The position numbers and the translations under genes were made by a program. From NCBI GenBank assembly GCA_946807835.1, contig OX327691.1, forward strand, positions 3,546,188 to 3,610,187: a stretch of DNA of 64,000 nucleotides. The letters are read 5' to 3'. The number at the start of each line of letters is the position of its first letter. Position 1 is the stretch's first letter. The notes below the pieces were generated by a model, which ran no database searches, had not been told where the DNA came from, and saw nothing but the letters and a program-made list of their open reading frames with translations. Of the stretch, positions 34,500-46,768 are shown piece after piece. The DNA is from Ailanthus altissimus (lineage: Eukaryota; Streptophyta; Magnoliopsida; Sapindales; Simaroubaceae).

Positions 34500-36000
34500 T
34501 GCGAATCGTGCGTTCGTGGCCATTAAGGAAAAACACCCGTGCGTTGACGTGTCATTCGAACAATTCTACTTGTGGGACCTTGCTGTCTATTTTTTAAAGT
34601 TATCTATCTGCGCTTTTTGACCTTTTCGTCTGGTTATTGGTTCAACGAACGACACGAAGGTTTAATCAGAAACTGCCACGCGTCACACGCGGGTGGTCTC
34701 TGTTTGAGGATTTTCAAGGTGTTGAAATATCTGGGTCAATACTTACTATAGTTTTCAAGTCATAACTTGAACCGGCTCCGCCGCTAATGAAGATTTTAAT
34801 ATCTTTTGTTGACGATGAATTTTGGGCTCTTGCTCAAATTTAAAATTTTTGGACGAGATAAAATTATATCTGTATAGAAAGTTGTTCTTGTTCGTTCAAA
34901 GTTAATTCTAATAGTCTTAACTTATTTGTTGCAATTATAAGATCGGTTAAACCTATATTAGTAGTTATTTTTAATAGTGACTTTATGATATTTAAGTTAG
35001 TATTATTGATGTAAGACATAAAGTAATTTTTAATATAATATCTTCTATAATTTACTTATTTGTCCCTATATGTAAGTCATGGTTCTTTGTTATATAAGTT
35101 TCTTAGGCGATTATTTTATATTATCGGTTTCTCATTATTCAAAAGTCATGTGAATAGTTTGATAATATGAGAGTTATTGATTAGTCACCTCGTATTTTAT
35201 GTCTCTTGGGAGAATACTAGTAGTGTGCCCTCCCTAACTTGAATTCTTTGATATCATGGGGTAATTAGCATAAACTCCTTGCTTATGGTGCTCCTTAGAT
35301 GAGAACAGTTTCCCAAATATTGATAGTCCTCGATTGTTGGGTGGCACGAGTATCATCCTTGGTTTGAGTTGAAGAGTCTTAATATTAACGGAGTAGATGA
35401 GGACTAGGAATGTCAGATTGGGAGTAGTGCTCGGCCCATCAAGGACATGGCTCATTTAATGGGTCATAAGTCAATGACTCCTCGACCATAGAGTGAGTAA
35501 GGGTTAGTATAATGTGGACTTAGTGGTGAGCATGGGTCAACCTTTGGTTAGGCTCAACTATTTTGAGTTTGTTAGTTGAGCCTAAAATTAGCCTTAAGTT
35601 GGACCTAACCACATTAAGCCTTAATAGGCTAGGCCTAAGATCCAGGAGCAACATATTTATTTCATAAAATATAAGATCTTAAAAACCTAATTTATTATTA
35701 TCTAGATCTTAAATATGTACTCATTTCTTTTTAATTTATTTATTCCGGTTATTTGAACAAGTTTAGTCTTTTTCACTTTTGTGTTAGAGAATCAAATTTT
35801 ATTTTTTTGTTCTCAACTCTATAATAATTTACATCATTGAATTATATGTAATGAATCATTAAAAAATTTTATGGCCATTTTAAATTTAAATTAAAATTGA
35901 AAAATGGCCCTTTATTATTATCAATATTATTTTTAACATCTTTTGTATTTGAAAGATTGAGTTCATGTCTATAAAATTTTTGAAGATTTATTTATTTTCT
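34500..36000. other. Intergenic upstream of PABP, no gene
   Basis: No frame of interest. A perfect 13-bp inverted repeat, ttaggctcaacta (35548-35560) with its complement at 35573-35585, sits in a stretch of many related cctaa/ttagg words. The 34900-35450 part looks like old repeat DNA but I could not assign it. Confidence 0.45.
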
Positions 36001-36012
36001 TATTCTTAAGAC

Positions 36013-36751
36013 TTTAAGTCTATTGGGTAATTTATTTTAAATATTATTCAACCATATATTAGAATAAATATTATTAAATACTTGTAAGATATAAATTATC
36101 AACAAGCAAAAGATATAAGTAAATATAAATAGAAAGTAAGGAAAGATAGAACCTGTCATTGAGCATACAGATTCATGTCATAGAGCATTGTCCTAAAACT
36201 AAATAGTCTTCTCCTCGTATAAATAGTAACAGATCTATATAATTCTAAAATTTAACCCTATGCTCGCAGCCACTTTCATCGATGAGCACGACCACCGAAA
36301 AATCAAACCAAGTTTCTATTATCAAAGTTGCTTAAAACACAATATAAAAATATATAATTTAAAAAGTATATATAAGATATAGATATATGAAATATTTCTT
36401 ATTTTTCCTACACTTCTTATTTTACTCTTCTCTTGTTCACTCCTATATTAATTCTAAAGAACTATTAGCCCCATTTATATAGTGATATGTAATCTAAATA
36501 ATAACTCAAAAATTAATAAGAGTAATTTAATATATAGTAGTTCAATATAATAAAAATACATAAATATTATAACTCCCATAATAATAATATTATAAATAAA
36601 TATTTGTAACTCTCAAATATTTAATATAGATTTAATATTATAACAACTATACAATAATAATATATTAATGATAATTTAAAATATGTAATTATATTAATAT
36701 TTTGTAATTTATTAGCCAATTAAAAGGTTTTTAAAACTTTTTTCTCCAACA
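36013..36751 (-). repeat. LTR-like repeat K, left copy (3' LTR), with internal inversion
   Basis: 36205-36751 is collinear with 39358-39891, sharing gatgagcacgaccaccgaaa, tagccccntttatatagtga and aatttattagccaattaaaa. On the minus strand it opens TGTTGGAG and is preceded by the purine run GCGGAGGAT (36752-36760), as expected for a minus-strand LTR and its polypurine tract. The segment 36013-36200 matches 39160-39345 only in inverted orientation. Confidence 0.65.
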
Positions 36752-39159
36752 ATCCTCCGCAAAATATTTAAAAATCTTTTATATATACATATTAATTTTA
36801 ATATATATATATATATATATATAAGAAAATATAATGCATAATCAATAATAGAAAAATATATTTGAGCAACATTCTATTATATAGTAGGTATAGGTGTTTT
36901 CGAACTTGAACTTATATTTAGTGTTATAGGATCTATTTGAGTAACTTAAGTGAATTATGTCTTGAACTCGGCTCCTTTGATCAAATTTCAATTATAGCAC
37001 ATATAATAGTGGTGAAAACTTAGTTTTGTAGGTTAGCACATTAATGGTCTTGCGCTTTATCTTGATTCTAGTAAAAGCTCTAAAGAATAACCCAATTCCC
37101 ATAGTCACAGCCCATGATTACTCTCACATAGGTGAGTCCTTTAATGGCATATATAACTCATGCCTTACAAGAATATTCTTATCTCGAGCTAATTCAAGGT
37201 AAATACCCTTCCTAATGTCACATAAAATAAGCACTTTTTTCATAAGGATTAGCAGAAGTATGTCTTCTCTAGGATATGTTTATAATATATGTGCTAAACA
37301 AGTCACGCTATATGAGTTGTTCCTATCCATTGAACTTCTTTCATAGGACTGCCAATCACAAAGGTTAGATTACTTCCATAGGTGACTCCATTGTGGATTT
37401 AAGAATATCCCATCGACAATTTAACAAGACTTTTCTTAAAAGTTTTTTATTTATGATTTTTCTATAAAAAAAATTATTTTTTAGATTTTATATAATTCTC
37501 ATTTTATATTTAATGGGTTTAAGTACATTCCTCTTAATAATTTTATAACACTTTTATCAAAAGTGTTGTATTTATGATTTTCTTCAAAAATCTTTTATTT
37601 ATGGGATTTCATATAATTCCTATTTTATATATTATGCTAAAAAAAACTCTTCAACCATTTACATATATCCAATTTAATTGGTCTTGAAAATATTATCCTT
37701 AAACTTTATGAATTCTAAACAAAATTCCTTCTTTAAAGAAAAGCATTAGCTTGGATAAGTATTATGTAAAACATAACAATCCTTAATTTCAAAGAAATTA
37801 TGATAGAAGAAATATTAACACTTTTATTCTTCTTTTTGCTCAATGTTCATTGACTTCTCATGTAATTTTGTTTTTAAAAAAATTTGTTAACTAATATATA
37901 CTTGAAAACCTCAATATTTTGAAGAGTTTTGACACTATTATTTTGTACATAATTTTAAATTGTGAACACAAATAATTATATTATGACATTCTCAATAAGA
38001 CTAATTTCTTTTAATTCTTCTCGTAACATGCATATATATACACATAAACTTTATGTGAAACACTAAGATTTTTGCATGCTAGGTCAATATTAGTAGTTAT
38101 GGATATTAATTATTGCAATAACTAAAGCACAATGAGGAAACTTATTTTTTTCACTAATAAAATTATAAGAACTTTCATATTAATGTTGTTGCAATAAAAC
38201 TGTACAAATGATAATTTTATACAGAGGCTTAAAGCATATAAAATATGCTTCTATTGATACCAAAGTCTTTTCTCACAAAATCAAATTCTAACAAACAAAT
38301 AGATATGCATCATTGTTTTTTACACTCTCATAATGATACATAAAAAATAAATAATAAGAATAAATAATAAACTCCCACATTTCAAGAAATTCTTGAGACT
38401 ATTATAATTTCTTGAAATAAATAATTTATACTATATCATGCCATCATAGTAATACTTTCATTACCCTTAAAAGTCATATTTATTGTACATATATTTATAT
38501 GATATATATTAGTCACCAAATTAAAAACATAAAAATATAATAACTATGCACAATTATTTCACAATTAAAATATATTAAAAAACAATAAAGTTGTTATCAA
38601 TGCAATATGATTTGCAAAGAAAATACACAACTAGTTAATATATGGTCACATATAATGTATAGAATGATCATCAACAATTAAAATAATTATACAAAAACTG
38701 AGCACACTATTTGAATTATTCAATAGCTCAAAATGATTTCTTAACCCAATTAGATTAATACTTGTTTACAAAAATATTAATTTGTGTAACTCTTATCACC
38801 CATAAAATATAGTAACACATGTATATTGTACTATATATACTCGAAGTAGATGATTTAAAACTATGAATACATATTTTCCAAAAATATTATATATAATTAT
38901 AAGATCTACATATAAATTAACATTTCAAGAATGACATGCATATTAAAATTAATACATAATAAAATTAAACTTAGAGAGATAAAATATATTTGACATATGT
39001 CAAATTGATATGATCACAAATTAATCATTCAACAAATAACATGATAATCTTTCCATGTTCTTTATTTATACTTAAAAAAAAACTCAAATATAAAATAATA
39101 ACACTAACAATTCTTTTAAATATAATAACAACCAATAAACATACAAGCCCAATTTGGCT
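36752..39159 (-). other. Non-coding interior between the two K repeats
   Basis: About 2.4 kb, strongly AT-rich, without a frame above 60 codons or any retroviral motif. If the flanking repeats are LTRs, this is a LARD/TRIM-like non-autonomous element. No primer-binding site was recognised, which keeps confidence modest. An (AT)n run lies at 36801-36822. Confidence 0.4.
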
Positions 39160-39891
39160 TTAGAACAATGTTCTATAACATGCCTCTTTATGCTCAAGGC
39201 CAGATTTTAGCTTTCTTTACTTTTTATTTATATTTATTTATATCTTTTGCTTGTTGATAATTTATATCTTGTAAATATTTAACGATATATGTTCTAATAT
39301 ATAGTTAAATAATGTTTAAAATAAAATTTACTCAATAATCTAAAACCAAATAATTCTCTCATCCTGCGAGTAGTGACGGATCTATATGACTTTAAGATTT
39401 AATCCTATGCTCCCAACCATTCTCCTTGATGAGCACGACCACCGAAAGATCAAACGAAGTGTCCATTGTCAAAATTGCTCGAAACACAATATGAAAATAT
39501 ATAGTTTAAAAGAGTATATAAAAGATACACATATATGGAACACTTTCTCTACGCTTCTTTTTTTACTCTTCTCTTGTTCACTCCTTCACTAATTCTAAAG
39601 AAATATTAGCCCCTTTTATATAGTGATAGGTAATTTAAATAACAACTCAAGATTAAATAAGAGTAATTTTAATATATAGTAACATATATAATAAAAATAC
39701 ATAAATATTATAACTTCCTTAATAATAATATTATAAATAAATATTTGTAACTCTCAAATATTTAATTTAGATCTAATATTATAACAACTATACACTAATA
39801 ATATAATAATGATAATTTATAATATGTAGTTATATTAATATTTTATAATTTATTAGCCAATTAAAATATTTTTAAAACGTTTTCTCTCACA
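39160..39891 (-). repeat. LTR-like repeat K, right copy (5' LTR)
   Basis: On the minus strand it opens TGTGAGAGAAAACG. It carries a TATA box (CACTATATAAAAGG, about 39612-39625), then sequence homologous to the left copy. The leftmost 190 bp appear inverted in the left copy. Confidence 0.6.
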
Positions 39892-40509
39892 AAGACTACA
39901 TATCTCCATGTAGTATTTCATCGTTATTCATAACAAGGTAGATTAAATAGATGTAAAATCATCTAGAAAAATAAACTTTATTAAAGTAACATTATTTATT
40001 TTGGTATATATATTGATAAGAATAATATTGTACATGCAAATTATCTATACAAATTTATTTATATAAACTGATGTAGTATGGCATGATTAGATGAGTAAGA
40101 TAATATTGTTATCATATCTTTTATTTTTATTTATTACGACTTATTTATTTTACTTATCTAATAACACTTTGTGATATCAGAGTGTTTATATTCATAATTT
40201 ATATATGTAGTACTATTTTATTAATTTATTAATAAAAGAGTATGAGTTAATTTAAGTAAAGTTTTTTTGAATGGAACTACGAGTTTTAAGGTTCAAAATT
40301 TATTTATCTTGTGGATATTATTTATATTTTGCATAATTGCTAGAAAAAGTAACTTCAGATTTATCTAATATTAGAATTTTGCATATAAATGTACTCTTCT
40401 AAACTCTTTTTTTATTTAGAAAAGTTTATAGTCTAATATTATAATAATTAATTTGACACAATTAAATGTATGAATTGTATATTTATAAGAAAGCAAGTGA
40501 CACGAGCAT
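39892..40509. other. Intergenic, AT-rich
   Basis: No gene. TGATATCAGAGT at 40172-40183 resembles a tRNA-iMet primer site with two mismatches and follows ctaataaca, a possible LTR end; no matching LTR was found. Confidence 0.4.
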
Positions 40510-40577
40510 TGGGTATTTTATTTTAGTGGTTAAATTTATGCACCTCTTAATTTAGGTAATGGGTTTGAATCCTGGCA
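40510..40577 (+). repeat. Degenerate tRNA-Lys-like sequence, possible SINE head
   Basis: The stretch cctcttaatttaggtaatgg followed by gtttgaatcctgg aligns with the anticodon arm (CTT, Lys), variable loop and T arm (B box) of tRNA-Lys. Upstream, tattttagtggttaaat resembles a decayed A box. An AT-rich body follows. It is too degraded to be a working tRNA gene. Confidence 0.5.
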
Positions 40578-40773
40578 AAAATTAAAAAATTTAGGGAAAT
40601 TTTTATTTATTCAATTATTGAAGGAGAATTTTTTATTCCTTCATTTTTTGAAGGTAATTATATTTTGTAGTCAGTTTAAATTAGTATTATGTTGTAGCCA
40701 ATTTTAGCTAGTGTTATAATTAGTGTTATGTTGTAGTCAATTTTATAATTTTGGAGGCAACTAGTTATATGTT

Positions 40774-42233
40774 TGATAAGCGTATTTTATACATCATAAT
40801 TTATCTTTTCTAAACTTGATAATTGCTTAATTTAAATAAGAATATATGATTTTAATGTATATTAATTTTATTTCGTAGGCTTCAAGTTAATAGAGCTATT
40901 TCAAATAAAAATTTCGAGAAAAAAAATTAAATATGCTACAGTGCGCTAAATAGTGGGGGTGTTACAGTGTCAATGAACAGTGACAACGCTATAGTGCTCA
41001 GCGTACAGGCACCAAATCGGGTAGAATGTTTGGTGCCCGGGCGCTAAAAAGTGGTGCCTAGGCCCACCACTTGTTTTGTTATCCATTTTCTTGCCTTAAT
41101 TTAAAACCTATAAATACTACTTTTTAACCACTTCTTACACCATCAAAGGAGGCACTAAAAATACAAAAGAGAACCAAGTCTTGAGCTCAAATTTGAAAAG
41201 AAGAAAGAATGTCTCCAAGGTTTATTGAGTATCATTGAAGACATTTGAAAGATTGAAACCTCAGAGACATCCCGAAATTCAGTTTTATTTTATTTTTTCT
41301 TTATTGTTTCTTTTTTGTTGAAATTTATAGTTATTAATATTGTTTATACATATTTGTATCTATGAATTTATAGATAATTCTAGTTATGGTTAGATTGGTA
41401 TGTGATTAAACTTAAATTTTAAGGCTTGATGTAGTTTTATTTATACTATATTTTGATGATTTAGTATATTTTCGTTTAATTCAGTTATGTTTCTCTATGC
41501 TTAATGCTTGCAATTGATTGAGAAATGAATTGATTGTTATAAATTTATGGATTGATGCTTAGGAGAGATTGACCCATTTATCGAATTTGAAAAACATAAC
41601 CTTAGATTGTTATTGAGTCGAGAGGTTAATAGCACTTAGGTAATCACCATGATTTACACAATGATTGCATGTAGTGTACACCAAGTGTTCGATAAAATGT
41701 GTGAGAATACTTGGGGTGTGATATTATGCCTAGGATTTTATTTGACGCTCGAGAAAGGTAATGAGATTAATCATTGGGTAATCAATTTAAGGGTTACGTA
41801 ATGCATGTATAGGTAGACAAGAGAATATCAACTTGAATATCTATGTATAGTATCTTATTTGACGTTTAGGAGAGGTAATGAGATTAGTCTTAATCCTTTA
41901 ATTAATGAATTGAACGAAATTGCTAAATAGGAAGAACATAGGAGGAATAGAATGAAATCAATACTGAAGGATCCCATTTTTATAGAATTCACCATTTCGC
42001 AAGATTATCATTTTGTGGCTTCGTTAATTTCTTAGTTTGGGTTAGTTTAATTTTCCTTAATAATTACAATTAAATCAATTTGCCTAGATAAAATTGAGGT
42101 TATCAATATCATAGCACTTAGCATCAATTTAGGACACAATCCTCGTGGAAACAATACTTATTTATAACTTTACTACTTGCTCATGACCTGTGAACTTATG
42201 GTTACAATTCGCATGTGTGTAATTTTGCGAACA
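40774..42233 (+). mobile_element. Solo LTR, Athila/Tat gypsy type
   Basis: It opens tgataagcgtattttat and ends ttgcgaaca, 1460 bp, with target duplication atgtt (40769-40773 and 42234-42238). A TATA-like box (cctataaatac) lies near 41107. A GC-richer patch with gcgcta/gggcgct words lies at 40940-41060, just upstream. No coding sequence. Confidence 0.88.
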
Positions 42234-42331
42234 ATGTTGTAGTTAGTTTAAGTTAGTGTTATGTTGTAGTCAGTTTCAGCTAGTGTTATAATTAGTGTTA
42301 TGTTTAGTGTTATAATTTTAGAGGCAACTAG

Positions 42332-44688
42332 TGTTGGGATTTGTGCTTACGTGCCATCCCATTATGTATAAATATTTAATGATAGTATTTATACAATTAT
42401 CATTTCTAATAAAATCGTTAATATTATTTATAATAAATGGTAAGATGCTTGTAACGTTTCAGACATTGTATGATCTGAAAGAGTTCAGATATGGTATAAA
42501 AGAGTTTAGATTAGTGCTAAGAGTTAGCAACACTAATAGTTAAAAGTACTAAGAGTTAGTGGTGCTAAGAGTTAGCAAATTTATAGAGTTAGCGGAATCT
42601 AAACAGTTAGAGCCTTGTCTGAAATGGGACAATGACCTGAGAATGTATTAATAATGACATAGCTGCAAAAAGTTACAGATGGTGCTGAGAAATGTCATTA
42701 TGCAAGTATGTTCTCAAACATGATGTTCTTGATCTAATTTCATCGATGCGGGTCTATCGGTGGAATTCATTAATATAGATTAGTGTATGTCTATATCTGG
42801 ATAGTTCAAATGGTTAGTCTTAACAAACTATGAGCTTAGTGGAAGCTTGTATAGACATACATGTATTCAATGAGGATTAGATATTGAACTAAATAGATAT
42901 CTCATAAAGTCGTCAATGAAAATTCTTCCGAGTTAAGTAATATTTGTGGTCATTTGACCTGAGCACCATAGTGGGCTTGTGAGTGATCCACCATACTTTG
43001 GTTCTACACATATCAGAGACTTTTCATGATTTGACCGCTGTATGTCGCTGGAGTCTGGTGTGCCTATATGGGATCCATCAGCTCATATGAGTGGGTTGTA
43101 TATCCTAATGTTCCAAGATTGTATTTCAGAAATTCTTGTGGCCAAAGCATAAACCTCGAAAAATATATTCTGAAGAGATAAACAATATCACAAAAATATT
43201 TGTGGATATTGTTTAAGAAAATATAAATCTGGAGATAAGTTGATGGTTGAGCAAATAGAGATTTAACGGTAATGATCTATATCTCTGCTCTTTTAGGATA
43301 TATATGATGGAGGGATTATACAAATATGCAATAACCTTAACTTGCATAATCAAACGCGCTGATTTGTAATGTCCGTAATGTGTGTGTGGGGCATCATTCA
43401 CGAACGTATAGAGGAGCCCCTTATGATAAATCAGGTGTGGACCTAGAGAGTCTCAAAATATGAAGTGTACTCGTTGCGCACTACGGTAATGGAATTGATT
43501 GAATAATTCGATCCAATAAATTCTAGTAAAATAGAATAATTGTTTCAGGATCCCTCGAGATGTGCATTTATTAAGACTTAATTGTTAAGTACATCATTAA
43601 ATTAATTAACAAGAGTTGTTAATAAATAGGATGTTGACAAATGGCACAATTTGGTCCATGATTTGATTTTATCTTAGTTTTACCATTTAACCTTAGTAGT
43701 AAAAACTAGTAAGGTAAAAAGTAATTATTCAAAATTATTTTGAAATAATTAAATTAGATATTATTATTATATTATTAGATAATATGATAATATATTAATC
43801 ATGGCCATTGTATTTTAATATAATGAGGGGCCTAGATGTTGACCATTTATTTATCTAATATGATTAAAAAAATTATATTTGTTAGATAATGATTTGTTTA
43901 GGTGACCATTATTCTAGTATTTAATAAATTAATTTTAAGTGAGAGACCAACAATTAAATTGGTGGAGCACTTGTTTTTGTTTTATCAAAAAGTGTTGAAT
44001 AACAAAAACAAAATTTTAGCTAACAATTGATTGATTGATTCATTTTGGAAGAGAAGATACGTTAAGCAATTTCAAGGTAAGTGAGAGAATTTTGGTTTTG
44101 TGTTTTTTTTCAAGTGTTGAAAGCAAAAAGAACTTCTCTTCATCTTTTTCTCTTATAAATGGATCAAAATGAATAAATAAAAATGGAGAAAGAGATTAGT
44201 AATTGTAGACAAGAGTTGTGCTAAAGTTAATTAATCTATGAAAATTGTTTCCATCATTTAAACAAGAGTTGTATGTAAATGTTTACAATCTCTATTTAAG
44301 AATCAAATAATTTGTGTTCAAAGAGTTTGAATACATATGCTGAAAATTGTAAAACTAAGATATCATTCTAGCTCCATAATCCCACAAAATCGTTATGGAC
44401 TAGAATTGTTCAACAATTCACTTCAAGGTGAGCTCTTCAATTGGATTGTTGGAGGACTTGAAGAATTTATAAAGCTACCTTTATTAGGTAAGTGTTCTTT
44501 ATATTTTATTTTAAGTAATATAATTATTCATCATGTATAAGTTGTTATATAATAGTTATACTTGAACATATATGTGATATATATGGTTAAATTTATTAAT
44601 TGGGTGTATATGTTAACATGTTTTCATTGCGTGTAGTAATTTTTGAAATTACCTATACACTTGTACATCACACACTCGATTTTTAACA
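42332..44688 (+). mobile_element. Solo LTR of copia family A
   Basis: It opens tgttgggatttgtgcttacg and ends gatttttaaca, 2357 bp, with target duplication actag (42327-42331 and 44689-44693). This is the best-preserved full LTR of the family and served as reference for the others. It has about seven TAAGAGTTA-like units at 42514-42612. Confidence 0.93.
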
Positions 44689-45165
44689 ACTAGTTATGTG
44701 TTGTAATTAGTTTCAGTTAATGTCATAATTTTAAGGGCAATTATATGTTGTGGTCAGTTTCAGTTAGTGTTGTAATTTTAGAGGCAGTTATATGTTGTAG
44801 TTAGTTTCAATTAATATTGTATTAGTGTTGTATTTTAGAGAGTGTTATAATTTTGAAGGTAGTTATATGTTGTAGTTAGTTTCAATTAGTATTGTAATTT
44901 TTGAGGTAGTTATATGTTGTAGTCAATTTTAGTTATAAGTTGTTAGTTTCAGTTAGTATTGTAATTTAGAACAGTTATAGTTGAGATATTAAATTTGCAA
45001 TGTATTGTAATTTAGCATAGTTGCAATTGAGATGTAAAGTTTATAGTGTACTACTTGTAGAAAAAAAAAAGCAGTTTCAATTAAATGTTATAGTAAGTTT
45101 CAGTTAGTATTGTAAATCAGAGCAGTTGTAGTTAAGATGTAAAATTTATAGTGTAAAATTTATAT

Positions 45166-46750
45166 ATAAAAGAAAAAGAAAGCAAATGACACGGCAATAT
45201 ATATTTAAAAAAACTTATAGATCAAGTAATATAATATTTAATGTGATACTATAAATTATATGGCTCGTACAAAATAGTAAAGTGATATAATTGTATCAAA
45301 TTTATTACTATTGAAAAAAATGGCTTTCTTAGCCCAAGAAGCTTTAAATTGTTTACTTGTGAAAAATAAAACCTTGGGCCTTGTCTAACTTGGGTCGTGA
45401 TCTTAGGCCTTTTGAATTTCTTGCCAAATTGCTCATACAAAAACAGAGAAAAAGCTTTGGTTATGATCTCGCCAGTAGTGGTCTTGGCAAAGACGCTCCA
45501 ATGCTTAAGTCAACTTCTGAAAGTGTTGTGAGTTAAAGAAATAAGAGAGTTGTCTAGAGAATCAAAAACTCAATACATGTTTTAATTGCTTTTTTTTTTA
45601 TACCATTAGGCTTTGAAGACCTTGTGGGTGGATGTTTAGGTAATCACAGGATTGCGTGGCATAAAAGAAGATGGACATTCTGGTTATCACCTGATTGCTT
45701 GGCATAACTCGGTGGATATTGCTTCCCAAATCAAGGGATTCTCTTTAATGGTAATGCAGGTTATCATTCTTAATGACTTGCCTTATCTAGATTGTTGACT
45801 TAATGTGGATGTTCTTATATGGCTGAAGATTGGTCTTATGAATTAACTGATCAAGTTGCTCTGCTTTCTCTGAAATCTCGAGCAACTTTAGGTGTTGATG
45901 CTTGTCAATCAGCAAGTGAGTGGCTTGGAATTCTAATCGGGGTGATTAGAATTCCCTTTTTGATTCGATCAAGGCACCTGATGGGGCCGTAACTGAGTAT
46001 GGACTTAGGTATCGGGGTCCTAGGTTGTCAGACTCTGAGCTGTTCAGAGCAGTAGAAGGTTCCTAAGCAAGTTCTAGGCTTTTGGGTTTGCCTTTCTAGG
46101 GGAAGCTAGCTATGAGCATATTCGTTAGGCTTTTTAGATTTTCAAGGGGGAACGGGGTCCACCAGTTTCTAGTTTTAATTAATTAAAGCTCGAAACTTTA
46201 TACTTTTCTTTTATTTTTGCTACTTGGTATGTACTTTGTGCTTTAAAGAAGACTCGAACGGGTCAGTTGCTTTTGAGTGGACTTCTGATGTTATTATTAC
46301 TCAGTATCTATCATGTATTCTGAGCGGGTTTAGTTATTTTTAGGCAAGTCACTTCCTATTTCCCCAAGATTAGTTTGTGTTGCTTTTTAAATCTTTGACA
46401 TTTATGAGCCTTCATGATGTGAATCCTGAAACGTCACGCTTATGGTATTTGAAGAGGCATTCAGAAGAGTGGCATCGATGTCAGCCATCGATTCACTTTA
46501 CATCGTGTGGTTAGGGGTGAATAAAATAGAACATCGTGTCTATTCAGATTCAAAATGACGTTATGACGGGTTGAAAGATTTGGTCCATTGATGTTTAGAT
46601 TGAACAGTCCAAATTAAGGGTAATTAATGGGATTGCTCTAATTATGCCTGCAGACGTAAACCAAAGCATTAGTCCTCTAAAGGGACGTCTGTTGAATTGT
46701 CCAGGGATTGTGACCGTTCATTCAAAATGAACGATCATGATCCTTTCCAA
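45166..46750. other. Unassigned DNA before the transposon gene
   Basis: No coding frame is supported. 45600-46700 is less AT-rich and may be a 5' LTR or leader belonging to the gene at 47.1-53 kb, but no LTR ends could be matched. Confidence 0.35.
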
Positions 46751-46759
46751 CCTAAAGGC

Positions 46760-46768
46760 TATAAAAAG
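46760..46768 (+). promoter_or_regulatory. TATA box candidate
   Basis: ctataaaaagcc lies upstream of the plus-strand gypsy-type transposon gene, at a distance that would fit a leader with an intron. Confidence 0.3.

Larger units (their letters stand above)
40640..45165. repeat. Minisatellite, 47-bp unit, broken by two solo LTRs
   Basis: The unit is about ttatatgttgtagttagttt plus cagttagtgttgtaatttta plus gaggcag. Good copies start near 44695, 44741, 44788, 44872 and 44919. Further copies lie at 40660-40773 and 42234-42331, and degenerate ones run to 45165. Solo LTRs at 40774-42233 and 42332-44688 are inserted in the array. Confidence 0.85.
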
